From NCBI GenBank assembly GCA_007130855.1, contig SLRS01000200.1, positions 1 to 42,899 on the forward strand: a stretch of DNA of 42,899 nucleotides. Reading direction: 5' to 3'. The notes beneath the pieces were generated by a model. The model made no database searches and was not told the origin of the DNA. It worked only from the letters and a program-made list of their open reading frames with translations. The position numbers and the translations under genes were made by a program. Source of the DNA: Trueperaceae bacterium (GTDB taxonomy: Bacteria > Deinococcota > Deinococci > Deinococcales > Trueperaceae). This document shows positions 1 to 6,232 of this stretch, piece after piece. Positions within the stretch are counted from its first letter, which is position 1. Each line of letters begins with the position of its first letter.

Positions 1-1
1 C

Positions 2-139
2 GAGACGCCGCCGCCGCCGAGCGTCCCGCCCATTCCCGAGACCCCCGAGACGCCCTCGCGCCCACCGGTCCCCGACACCCCGGGCGGCCCCGGCGCGCCG
101 ACTCCGGGCGAGCCGAGCGATCCGCGCGGCAACGTGTGA
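2..139 (+). CDS. C-terminal end of a proline-rich protein (partial)
   Basis: An open frame enters from the left edge and stops with TGA at 137-139, giving the last 45 residues of a protein that begins outside the window. The visible part is almost entirely Pro, Thr, Glu, Ser and Gly, with runs such as ETPPPPSVPP, and ends in GEPSDPRGNV. Such tails are common on surface or periplasmic proteins, including class A penicillin-binding proteins, but no domain is visible and no function can be assigned. It converges on aspS. The third codon positions are mostly G or C, as in the other genes here. Confidence 0.6.
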   Translation, partial: ETPPPPSVPPIPETPETPSRPPVPDTPGGPGAPTPGEPSDPRGNV

Positions 140-141
140 AG

Positions 142-164
142 GGCGGCCCCTGCGCGGGGGCGCC
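142..164. terminator. Hairpin between convergent genes
   Basis: GGCGGCCCC (142-150) and GGGGGCGCC (156-164) pair at 8 of 9 positions around a 5-nt loop. It sits in the 27-nt gap between two convergent stop codons, so it may terminate in both directions. It has no T-run on the plus side. Confidence 0.45.
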
Positions 165-166
165 GA

Positions 167-1522
167 TCACGGGTGCAGGCGGCTGCCGTCGCGCGGGAAG
201 GCGCGCGCGAAGCGCACGTTGGGGATCCCCAGCAGCAGCGCGGTGAGCCGCTCGGCCCCGATGGCGAAGCCGCCGTGTGGCGGCATCCCGTGCTGGAACA
301 CGTCGAGGTAGCCCGCGAAGGCGGCCGGATCCATGCGCCGCTCGCGCAGTTCGCGCAGCAGCATGGCGTGCTCGTGTACCCGCTGGCCGCCGCTGGTGAT
401 CTCCACGCCGCGGAAGATCAGGTCGAGCCCACGGGTCGAACCGTCAGCCGTGGCATACGTGTAGAACGGCCGCGCAGCGCGCGGATAGTGCGTCACGAAC
501 ACGAAGTCGCTGCCGTGCTCCTCCTCGGCCCAGCGGCCGATCAGGCGCTCGGCCTCCGGATCGAGGTCCTTGCCGCCGGTCTGGTGCCCGTAGCGCTCGA
601 GCACCAGCCGCCGTGCCTCCAGCAGCGGCACGCGGGGGAACGTGACACCGGTGTCGGGCAGCGCGGCGCCGAGCAGGTCGAGCTCGCGCCGGCAGGTCGC
701 GGCCACGGCCTCGACCATCGCCTTGAGCAGCGCCTCTTGCAGGTCCATCACGTCGCCGTCGTCCTCGATGAAGCCGAACTCGACGTCGAGCGAGAGGTAC
801 TCCGCCAGGTGCCGGCTGGTGTGGTGGCGCTCGGCCCGGTAGACCGGCGCGGTCTCGAACACCCGCTCGTACACCGCCACCATGATCTGCTTGTAGAGCT
901 GCGGCGACTGCGCCAGGTACGCCCGCTGCCCGTAGTAGTCGACTTCGAACAGGTTCGCGCCCCCCTCGGCTCCGGCCGCCACCAGCTTCGGGGTGAAGAT
1001 CTCGGTGAAGTCGCGCTCGTGCAGGAACGCGCGGAACGCGCGCACCAGTTCGGCCTGCACCTTCAGCGTCGCCTGGGCGCGGAGCCCGCGGACGGTGATG
1101 TGGCGGTACTCGAGCAGCGTCTCGGGGTTGGCGTGGAACGCCTCCTTGGCGAGCTCCACCGGCGGCGGCGCAGTCGCGAGGCTGATCACCTCGAGCGCGT
1201 CGGCCTGGATCTCGAGGCCGCCTGGCGCGCTGGCGTTCTCGACCACGCGTCCACGCACCGCCACGCACGACTCGTGCAACGGCGGCGGCACCCCCTCGAA
1301 CACGCACTGCACCAGGCCGCTGCCGTCGCGCAGGTGGAGGAACTGGATGCCGCCGAGGTCGCGACGCTGATGCACCCAGCCACGTAGCTCGACCCGCTCG
1401 CCCACGTGGGCGGCGAGCGCACGGACAGGTCGGCGGACGACCACGCCGCCGCGGGCACCCGCCTCGTCTGCAGCGGTGGCGGGGCTCGGTCCGGTTGCGG
1501 TCACGCTCGTCGCGCTGGCCAT
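167..1522 (-). CDS. aspS: Aspartyl-tRNA synthetase, archaeal type (probably non-discriminating)
   Basis: This class II synthetase of 451 aa attaches aspartate to tRNA in the cytoplasm. An N-terminal OB-fold anticodon-binding domain (about residues 45-140, VELRGWVHQRRDLGG) is followed by the catalytic core. Motif 2 is around YRAERHHTSRHLAEY and motif 3 around GFAIGAERLTALLL near the C-terminus. It lacks the roughly 150-residue GAD insertion of bacterial AspRS (about 590 aa) and so belongs to the archaeal/AspRS2 group. In Thermus and Deinococcus that group is non-discriminating and also makes Asp-tRNA(Asn) for GatCAB; that role is inferred here. ATG 1522 was chosen because GGGAGGA lies just upstream; an upstream in-frame start would run through the leader hairpin. 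An Ala/Thr-rich stretch of about 30 residues precedes the OB fold. It is transcribed alone from a long leader that carries its own small ORF and hairpin. Confidence 0.95.
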   Translation of the reverse strand: MASATSVTATGPSPATAADEAGARGGVVVRRPVRALAAHVGERVELRGWVHQRRDLGGIQFLHLRDGSGLVQCVFEGVPPPLHESCVAVRGRVVENASAPGGLEIQADALEVISLATAPPPVELAKEAFHANPETLLEYRHITVRGLRAQATLKVQAELVRAFRAFLHERDFTEIFTPKLVAAGAEGGANLFEVDYYGQRAYLAQSPQLYKQIMVAVYERVFETAPVYRAERHHTSRHLAEYLSLDVEFGFIEDDGDVMDLQEALLKAMVEAVAATCRRELDLLGAALPDTGVTFPRVPLLEARRLVLERYGHQTGGKDLDPEAERLIGRWAEEEHGSDFVFVTHYPRAARPFYTYATADGSTRGLDLIFRGVEITSGGQRVHEHAMLLRELRERRMDPAAFAGYLDVFQHGMPPHGGFAIGAERLTALLLGIPNVRFARAFPRDGSRLHP

Positions 1523-1575
1523 GTCGTCCTCCCTCGCCGTGCGCGCGCCAGGGCGTCGCACGGGCCGTCCACGAA

Positions 1576-1606
1576 GATCACCCCGAGGGGAAGCCTCGGG
1601 GTGATC
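1576..1606 (-). terminator. Leader hairpin of aspS (putative attenuator, segments 3:4)
   Basis: GATCACCCCGAGG (1606-1594 read on the minus strand) and CCTCGGGGTGATC (1588-1576) form a perfect 13-bp stem with a 5-nt loop, followed by TTCGTGG. It lies downstream of the predicted aspS transcription start and 53 nt before the aspS ATG. It would therefore act on aspS itself, not only on read-through from upstream. The CCCGAGG end of its 5' arm can alternatively pair with CCTTGGG at 1641-1635 inside the leader ORF. Confidence 0.7.
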
Positions 1607-1629
1607 GCTGCGCACACTGCTCGACGCGT

Positions 1630-1692
1630 CTACGCCCAAGGCCCCCAGCGCTCGCGATTATCGTCCTGGACTCGGGTGGCGAACGGCGTCAT
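1630..1692 (-). CDS. aspS leader peptide, 20 aa, with Asp-Asp-Asn codons
   Basis: A 20-codon ORF starts with ATG at 1692, seven nt after a TAGGCT -10 box, so its mRNA would be leaderless or nearly so. The peptide contains VQDDNRER: codons 10-12 are GAC GAT AAT (1665-1657), encoding Asp-Asp-Asn. It stops with TAG at 1632-1630, 23 nt before the hairpin. CCCGAG at 1676-1671 (codons 6-8) and CCCGAGG at 1600-1594 (terminator 5' arm) can both pair with CTTGGG at 1640-1635 near the end of the ORF. A ribosome paused at codons 10-12 would cover the first copy, while one at the stop codon would cover the CTTGGG segment. This is the arrangement of a trp-type attenuator. That the ORF is translated is inference. 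Confidence 0.6.
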   Translation of the reverse strand: MTPFATRVQDDNRERWGPWA

Positions 1693-1699
1693 GGCGCGG

Positions 1700-1728
1700 A
1701 GCCTAGCAGTGGCAAGTGGGCCTGTCAA
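1700..1728 (-). promoter_or_regulatory. aspS promoter
   Basis: On the minus strand TTGACA (1728-1723) and TAGGCT (1705-1700) are separated by exactly 17 nt. The -35 overlaps the stop codon of the upstream GH13 gene. Predicted start is about 1693, giving a leader of roughly 170 nt before aspS. Confidence 0.75.
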
Positions 1729-3488
1729 GCCGGGCCGTCCGGGACCTCCAGCCAGCGCGTCCCGAATGGCTCCAGCGTGATCTCGCTCGCACCTGCCCAG
1801 CCGCCGTCGAGGGCGTCACGGTACCCGGCCGCCGGCAGCGGGCGGCCGAGCAGCGCGGCGACGTCGATGCTCACGGCGCGCTCCGCCACGTTGTGCAGAC
1901 ACAGGACCTCGCCGTCGACGCCGCCGCGCACCAGCGCGAACACCGCGTCGGGTGCGTCGGGTAAGCGCTGCGGCGAGCGGGGGTGGAATGCCGGGTGGCG
2001 GCTGCGCACGGCCATCAAGCGGCGAAAGCCGTCGAGCACGCGCCGCCGGCGATGCGCCGGGTCGCGCAACTCGGCATCGAGCCGAGCCCACTCGAAGCGG
2101 CCGCGGTTGAGCGAGCGTGCGTGCCCGGTGCGCGCGTGGAGGTCATGCGCGTTGCGCGAGCCGAGCAGGCTGTGCACGTAGAGCCCGGGCACCCCGGCCA
2201 GCGACAGCATCAGCGCGTGCACCCCGAGGAAGCGTCGCACCTGGAGCTCGAGCGCCGCGCCCGCGCGGGGGTCGTTCACCAGGTCGAAGAGGCTGCAGTT
2301 CAGCTCGTACGCGGCCGGCTCGCCGTCCGCGCGCGTACGGTAGGAGACCTGGCCGCCGTGCTCCTCGGCGCGCCGTACCAGGCGCTGTACGTCGGACTCG
2401 GCCAGCAGGTCCTCCACCGGGCGCACCCCCACCCCGTCGTGCGAGGCGAGGAAGTTGAAGAAGGCGGTCTCGTCGGAGGGCGTCGCGAGCTCGCGCGCCC
2501 AGGCGCGCAGCTCGCCCACCTGCCCGCTGGCGACCGCGTGCAGCAGCAACGGTGGCAGGGCGAAGTTGTACACCAGCTGGGCCTCGTCGTGACCGGTGCC
2601 GAAGTAGCTCACGTTCTCGGCGTGGGGCACGTTGGTCTCGGTCAGCAGCACCACGTCGGGGGCGGCCGCCTCGAGGCACGCACGCAGCAGCTGGATGATC
2701 CGGTGGGTCTGCGGCAGGTGCACGCAGCTGGTGCCGACCTCCTTCCACAAGAAGGTGACGGCGTCGAGGCGCAGCATCCGGGCGCCGCGCTCGACGTAGG
2801 TCAGGAGCACGTCGATCACCTCGAGCAGCACCTCGGGATTGGCGAAGTTCAGATCGATCTGGTCCGCCGAGAAGGTGGTCCACACGAACCGTTCGCCGCG
2901 GCTGGTGTCGAAGCGGGTGAGCAGCGGCGTGGTGCGCGGCCGCACCACGGCCGACAGGTCGGTCTCGGGGTCGAGCGTGATGAAGTGCTCCTGGTAGCGC
3001 GCGTCGCCGTGCAGGAAGCCGAGGAAGGCCGCGCTGGAGGCCGAGACGTGGTTGATGACCGCGTCGAAGGTCAGCCGGTAGCGCCCGGCCAACGCGGTCA
3101 CGTCGGACCAGTCGCCCAGCGCCTGGTCGACTTGGCGGTAGTCCGCGACGCTGAAGCCGTCGTCGCTCGTCGAGGGGTAGAAGGGGAGCAGGTGCACGCC
3201 GCTGACTACGTCGGCGAGGTGCTCGTCGAGCAGGCGCCGGAGCGTCCGCAGCGGTGGTTCGCGACCGGCGCCGACTTGGTCGGCGTAGGTGATGAGCACG
3301 GCGTCGCGGGTCGTCAGCCGCAGCGAGGCTGGTACCGCCACGATACGGGTGCGCTCGCTGGTCTGCTGCAGCCGAGCCCGTAGCCGCGGCAGTAGCCGGG
3401 CGGCGTCTCGCTCGCCGTACAGGTACGCCAGGTGGCCGTGCAGGCTGCCGCCGTGCTGCTCGACAGCACCGGGATCCGATCGGTTCAT
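1725..3488 (-). CDS. GH13 sugar phosphorylase (sucrose/glucosylglycerate phosphorylase-like)
   Basis: A 587-aa alpha-amylase-family enzyme of the sucrose phosphorylase type (GH13_18), which splits an alpha-glucoside with phosphate to give glucose 1-phosphate. Visible landmarks are HLLPFYPSTSDDGFSVADY near residue 100, the nucleophile Asp242 in RLDAVTF, the acid/base Glu284 in LLTETNVPHAE, and the transition-state pair His350-Asp351 in NFLASHDGVG. All three catalytic acids are present. The acceptor (fructose, glycerate or glycerol) cannot be read from sequence; the length and N-terminal extension resemble the glucosylglycerate phosphorylase branch. No signal peptide is seen, so it is cytoplasmic. 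Its ATG overlaps the stop of the preceding pyrophosphokinase gene (ATGA), so it is the last gene of the thiQ operon. Confidence 0.85.
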   Translation of the reverse strand: MNRSDPGAVEQHGGSLHGHLAYLYGERDAARLLPRLRARLQQTSERTRIVAVPASLRLTTRDAVLITYADQVGAGREPPLRTLRRLLDEHLADVVSGVHLLPFYPSTSDDGFSVADYRQVDQALGDWSDVTALAGRYRLTFDAVINHVSASSAAFLGFLHGDARYQEHFITLDPETDLSAVVRPRTTPLLTRFDTSRGERFVWTTFSADQIDLNFANPEVLLEVIDVLLTYVERGARMLRLDAVTFLWKEVGTSCVHLPQTHRIIQLLRACLEAAAPDVVLLTETNVPHAENVSYFGTGHDEAQLVYNFALPPLLLHAVASGQVGELRAWARELATPSDETAFFNFLASHDGVGVRPVEDLLAESDVQRLVRRAEEHGGQVSYRTRADGEPAAYELNCSLFDLVNDPRAGAALELQVRRFLGVHALMLSLAGVPGLYVHSLLGSRNAHDLHARTGHARSLNRGRFEWARLDAELRDPAHRRRRVLDGFRRLMAVRSRHPAFHPRSPQRLPDAPDAVFALVRGGVDGEVLCLHNVAERAVSIDVAALLGRPLPAAGYRDALDGGWAGASEITLEPFGTRWLEVPDGPA

Positions 3489-4483
3489 GCGCCTGCCTCC
3501 TCCGCCGACGCATCGGCGCCGAGGACCTGTTGCAGCGCGTCGGCCGCCGCCAGCGCGCGCGGGAAGCCCACGAACATGGCCGCATGCAGCACGACCTCGC
3601 GCAGCTCGTCGGGTGTGGCGCCGGCACGCAGCGCGCCGATCAGGTGGGTGCGGAGGTCGTCGCCCTGGCCGACGGTGATCAGATGGGCCAGCGCGAGCAG
3701 CTCGCGGCTGCGCAGATCGAGGCCGGGACGCTCGAACACGCCTTCGTAGGCGACGCGCTCGATCAACTCGGCCAGGGCGCCGTGGCGACGCGCGAGGTCG
3801 GCGCGCACGCGCGCGGCCTGGCTACCCCAGATGATCGCGGCGGCGGGCGTCGGCAGGCGTGGCACCACCAGCACGCTGCCGCCTTCGTGCAGCGTCAGGT
3901 GGGGGCCGTCGCCCAGCGCGACGTTCGACACGCCCAGGCCGACGCCCGCCTCGAGCAGCGCGTGCTCGAGCGTCCAGCGCGCCCCGCTGAGCGACACGCG
4001 GGTGCCGGGCCGGGTCGCCAGCACGCTGATGATGGTGTCGGCGGCGAGCGGCTCGTGGCGCGTCTGACCGGGGCGCAGCGGCAGCACCCGCGCGTCGCCG
4101 GAGTCGAGCGTCACCTCGATCCCCTCGCGGTGATAGCGCTCGGCCACGGCCACGGCCGCCAAGCTGTGGTCGAGCCGGTCGCCGAGGGCGCCGACGATCA
4201 AGACGCTGCGCGCCGCGCGAGCGCGCGCTTCGTCGAGTGCCAACTCCAGGTCGAGCGCGTCCTTGTCGACCGGATGCACGACCCGCGCCAGCTCGGGCCA
4301 GCCTCTGAGCACCGCGTCGTCGACCGAGTCGAGGTCGCCCACCAGCAGATCGGGCCGAACCCCCAGGCCGCGGGCGTGGCGCAGACCGCCATCGGCGGCG
4401 ATCACGAGCTCCGCGGCGACCGCGGCGGCGCGCAGGGCCGGCGTGGCCACCACGCGGCCGGCGGCGAGCAGCAGCACCCTCAT
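3485..4483 (-). CDS. Thiamine pyrophosphokinase fused to a carboxymuconolactone-decarboxylase-like domain
   Basis: The 332-aa protein has two parts. Residues 1 to about 210 form a thiamine pyrophosphokinase, which transfers pyrophosphate from ATP to thiamine; motifs are AADGGL, VGDLDSV, PVDKDALDLELAL and GALGDRLDH, and it ends in the usual beta-rich substrate-binding domain (EGGSVLVVP). Residues about 220-332 form an all-helical CMD/AhpD-like domain (RPGLDLRSRELLALAHL, DDLRTHLIGALRAGAT, EVVLHAAMFVGFPRAL). This domain has no Cys and so lacks the AhpD CxxC redox pair. The reading frame is continuous with no internal stop. ATG 4483 overlaps the thiQ stop (ATGA), and an in-frame upstream extension is Arg/Gly-rich and not conserved-looking. 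The neighbours support thiamine salvage. The role of the second domain is unknown. Confidence 0.85.
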   Translation of the reverse strand: MRVLLLAAGRVVATPALRAAAVAAELVIAADGGLRHARGLGVRPDLLVGDLDSVDDAVLRGWPELARVVHPVDKDALDLELALDEARARAARSVLIVGALGDRLDHSLAAVAVAERYHREGIEVTLDSGDARVLPLRPGQTRHEPLAADTIISVLATRPGTRVSLSGARWTLEHALLEAGVGLGVSNVALGDGPHLTLHEGGSVLVVPRLPTPAAAIIWGSQAARVRADLARRHGALAELIERVAYEGVFERPGLDLRSRELLALAHLITVGQGDDLRTHLIGALRAGATPDELREVVLHAAMFVGFPRALAAADALQQVLGADASAEEAGA

Positions 4484-5571
4484 GCCGGCCCCTCCGCGTC
4501 GGGCGCGAGCGTCGCGGCGCCGCTGCCGACTACCGGCAGCGTGCGCCAGGCGGCAGGCGGCACCTGCATCAGCACCCGATCGCCCTCGTGCAGGGCCTCC
4601 GGGAGTTCGCGGGCGGCGCCCCGCCACACCACCCGCACGTCCCAGGCAGGGACCTGCAGTTCGAGCCGCAAGCCGCCGCGTTGCGGGCGCAAGTGCACCA
4701 GGCGCGCTTCCACGGTGTGGGCGGTGTCGGTCTGCCGTGCCGGCAGGAGCCGCACCAGTTCGTCGCGCAGCCAGGCGGCGCCGTCCTCGCCCTCGGTGCC
4801 GGGGAGCCGCGTGCGGGCGGTGCCCTCGAAGACGTTCGGGTGACCGACGAAGCGGGCCACCCAGGCGTCGACCGGGTCGCGCACCAGGCTCGCCGCGGGA
4901 CCGGCCTGGACCGCCTGTCCGGCGCGCAGCAACAGGATTCGATCCGCCACGGTGGCGGCCTCGTCGAGGTCGTGCGTGACCAGCACGCTGGCGAGCTCGG
5001 GTTGCCGCAACCGCTCCGCCAGGTCCTCGGCAAGGCGCTCGCGCAAGCCGCGATCGAGGCTCGCCAGCGGTTCGTCGAGCAGCAGCACCGCTGGCCGCGG
5101 CGCCAGCGCCCGCGCCAGTGCCACGCGCTGCCGTTCACCGCCCGAGAGGGCATCGACCCGGCGCCGTGCCAGACCGCTCAGGTCGAGGTCGGCCAGGAGC
5201 TCGGCGACGCGGGCGCGGCGTCGGTCCCGAGGCCAGCCGGCCTCCACGAGCCCGAAGGCGACGTTGCTGCGCACGTCGAGGTGGGGGAACAGGGCGTGGT
5301 CCTGGAACACCAAGCCGACGCCGCGGCGGTGTGCCGGGAGCCGCGTCACGTCGTGCTCGCGGACCTGGACCCGGCCGGCATCGAGCGGTTCCAAGCCGGC
5401 GATCAGCCGCAGCAGTGTGCTCTTGCCGCTGCCGCTGGGTCCCAGCACGGCGGTGACCCCGCCGAACGCGACCTCGAGGCCGACGTCGGACAACGCAGTC
5501 ACTGCGCCATAACGGCGCGTGAGTCCAGCGGTTCGCAGCGCCGGTACGCCCGCGGCAGCGAGTGTCACCAT
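4480..5571 (-). CDS. thiQ: ABC transporter ATPase, probably ThiQ of the thiamine importer
   Basis: A 363-aa importer ATPase of the CUT1/Fe3+/thiamine type. It shows Walker A GPSGSGKST, Q-loop VFQDHALFPH, signature LSGGERQRVALARAL, Walker B VLLLDEPLASLD and the switch His in VTHDLDEA. The last 120 or so residues form a TOBE-like regulatory domain. Thiamine as substrate is inferred from the overlapping thiamine pyrophosphokinase gene and from thiP and thiB in the window. ATG 5571 was preferred over TTG 5580 because a TACACT -10 box ends 8 nt before it, suggesting a leaderless start; the TTG overlaps that box. Confidence 0.8.
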   Translation of the reverse strand: MVTLAAAGVPALRTAGLTRRYGAVTALSDVGLEVAFGGVTAVLGPSGSGKSTLLRLIAGLEPLDAGRVQVREHDVTRLPAHRRGVGLVFQDHALFPHLDVRSNVAFGLVEAGWPRDRRRARVAELLADLDLSGLARRRVDALSGGERQRVALARALAPRPAVLLLDEPLASLDRGLRERLAEDLAERLRQPELASVLVTHDLDEAATVADRILLLRAGQAVQAGPAASLVRDPVDAWVARFVGHPNVFEGTARTRLPGTEGEDGAAWLRDELVRLLPARQTDTAHTVEARLVHLRPQRGGLRLELQVPAWDVRVVWRGAARELPEALHEGDRVLMQVPPAAWRTLPVVGSGAATLAPDAEGPA

Positions 5572-5579
5572 CGCCTCCA

Positions 5580-5585
5580 AGTGTA
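5580..5585 (-). promoter_or_regulatory. -10 box for thiQ (leaderless type)
   Basis: TACACT on the minus strand ends 8 nt before ATG 5571. No good -35 hexamer is visible 17 nt upstream. Confidence 0.45.
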
Positions 5586-5607
5586 CTCGGCCGCCGCGTA
5601 CGCTTCC

Positions 5608-5632
5608 GGCGGCGCCGCCTGCCGGCGCCGCC
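5608..5632. other. Perfect dyad between divergent promoters
   Basis: GGCGGCGCCG (5608-5617) and CGGCGCCGCC (5623-5632) form a perfect 10-bp inverted repeat with a 5-nt spacer. It lies midway between the -10 boxes of the divergent thiQ and gre-like genes and could be an operator. Its all-GC composition also makes chance more likely. Confidence 0.35.
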
Positions 5633-5657
5633 TACGGCGCTCTCGGGCGGCGCGGCT

Positions 5658-5696
5658 TACGATGCCGGCATGGTGGAACCGAGGAACGCAGCGTGA
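5658..5696 (+). promoter_or_regulatory. -10 box and 8-codon mini-ORF before the gre-like gene
   Basis: TACGAT (5658-5663) is followed 6 nt later by ATG 5670, exactly where a leaderless start would fall. That ATG opens an 8-codon frame (MVEPRNAA) whose TGA (5694-5696) overlaps the GTG start of the next gene as GTGA. A Shine-Dalgarno-like GAGGAA lies inside it at 5681-5686. Translational coupling from the mini-ORF is possible; the mini-ORF could also be chance. Confidence 0.35.
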
Positions 5697-6202
5697 GCCG
5701 GGCCTTCGTCAAGGAGGACGCCGCCGGCGACGACGTGCTCGTGCCGCCACGCGCACCGCTCCCCGTGGGCGTGGCCAACCTCGTCACACCGCGTGGCCTG
5801 CGCCTCTTGCGCGCGGAACGCGCGGCGCTCGTGAGCGAGCGCGCGGCGCTCGAGTCGAGCAGCGCGGCCGAGGCCACACGCGAGCTGGCCGCGGTGACGA
5901 GTCGGCTGGAGGGGCTCGAGGCGCGTCTCCTCAGCGCCGAGCTGGTGGAGCCGCGCTCGGGCGCTGTCGACGAGGTGCGCCTGGGCCGCCGCGTGACGCT
6001 GCGCTCGGAGGGCGGGCGAACGCTGCGGTTCACGCTCGTGGGCGTCGACGAGGCCGACCCGGCGGCGGGACGGATCGCCTTCACCGCCCCTACCGCCGCC
6101 GCCGTGCTCGGCCGCTCGGTAGGCGAGCAGGTGCGCGTGACGCTGGCCGCCGTCGAGCGCCGCTACGCGGTGGTCGAGGTCGCGGTTGACGAAGCCGACT
6201 GA
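5693..6202 (+). CDS. GreA/GreB-family transcription factor lacking the Gre catalytic tip
   Basis: A 169-aa protein that would bind RNA polymerase through its C-terminal FKBP-like Gre domain (about residues 95-165; VRLGRRVTLRSEGG, then TAPTAAAVLGRSVGEQVRV). The N-terminus (SRAFVKEDA, then LVTPRGLRLLRAERAAL) matches the branch of Gre-related proteins beginning SRAFVKE. Its Ala/Glu-rich helices make a short coiled coil. The GDLxENAEY acidic tip that lets GreA stimulate transcript cleavage is absent; the matching place reads ALESSSAAEATRE. It may therefore modulate RNA polymerase without cleavage. GTG 5693 was chosen because GAGGAA precedes it at 6 nt and the upstream in-frame sequence is promoter DNA. 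It separates thiQ from thiP. Confidence 0.75.
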   Translation: MSRAFVKEDAAGDDVLVPPRAPLPVGVANLVTPRGLRLLRAERAALVSERAALESSSAAEATRELAAVTSRLEGLEARLLSAELVEPRSGAVDEVRLGRRVTLRSEGGRTLRFTLVGVDEADPAAGRIAFTAPTAAAVLGRSVGEQVRVTLAAVERRYAVVEVAVDEAD

Positions 6203-6232
6203 AGCGGCCATGAGGTCCGACGGAAGTTGCCC

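Noticed and set aside
173-1387. Long plus-strand open frame opposite aspS (and similar long frames opposite most genes)
   Set aside because: In DNA this GC-rich, stop codons are rare on the opposite strand. These frames are rich in Arg, Ala and Gly, have no recognisable domains, and mirror real genes.
1523-1699. T-box riboswitch in the aspS leader
   Set aside because: The conserved AGGGTGGNACCGCG antiterminator and stem I features are not visible; the leader ORF and simple hairpin explain the region better.
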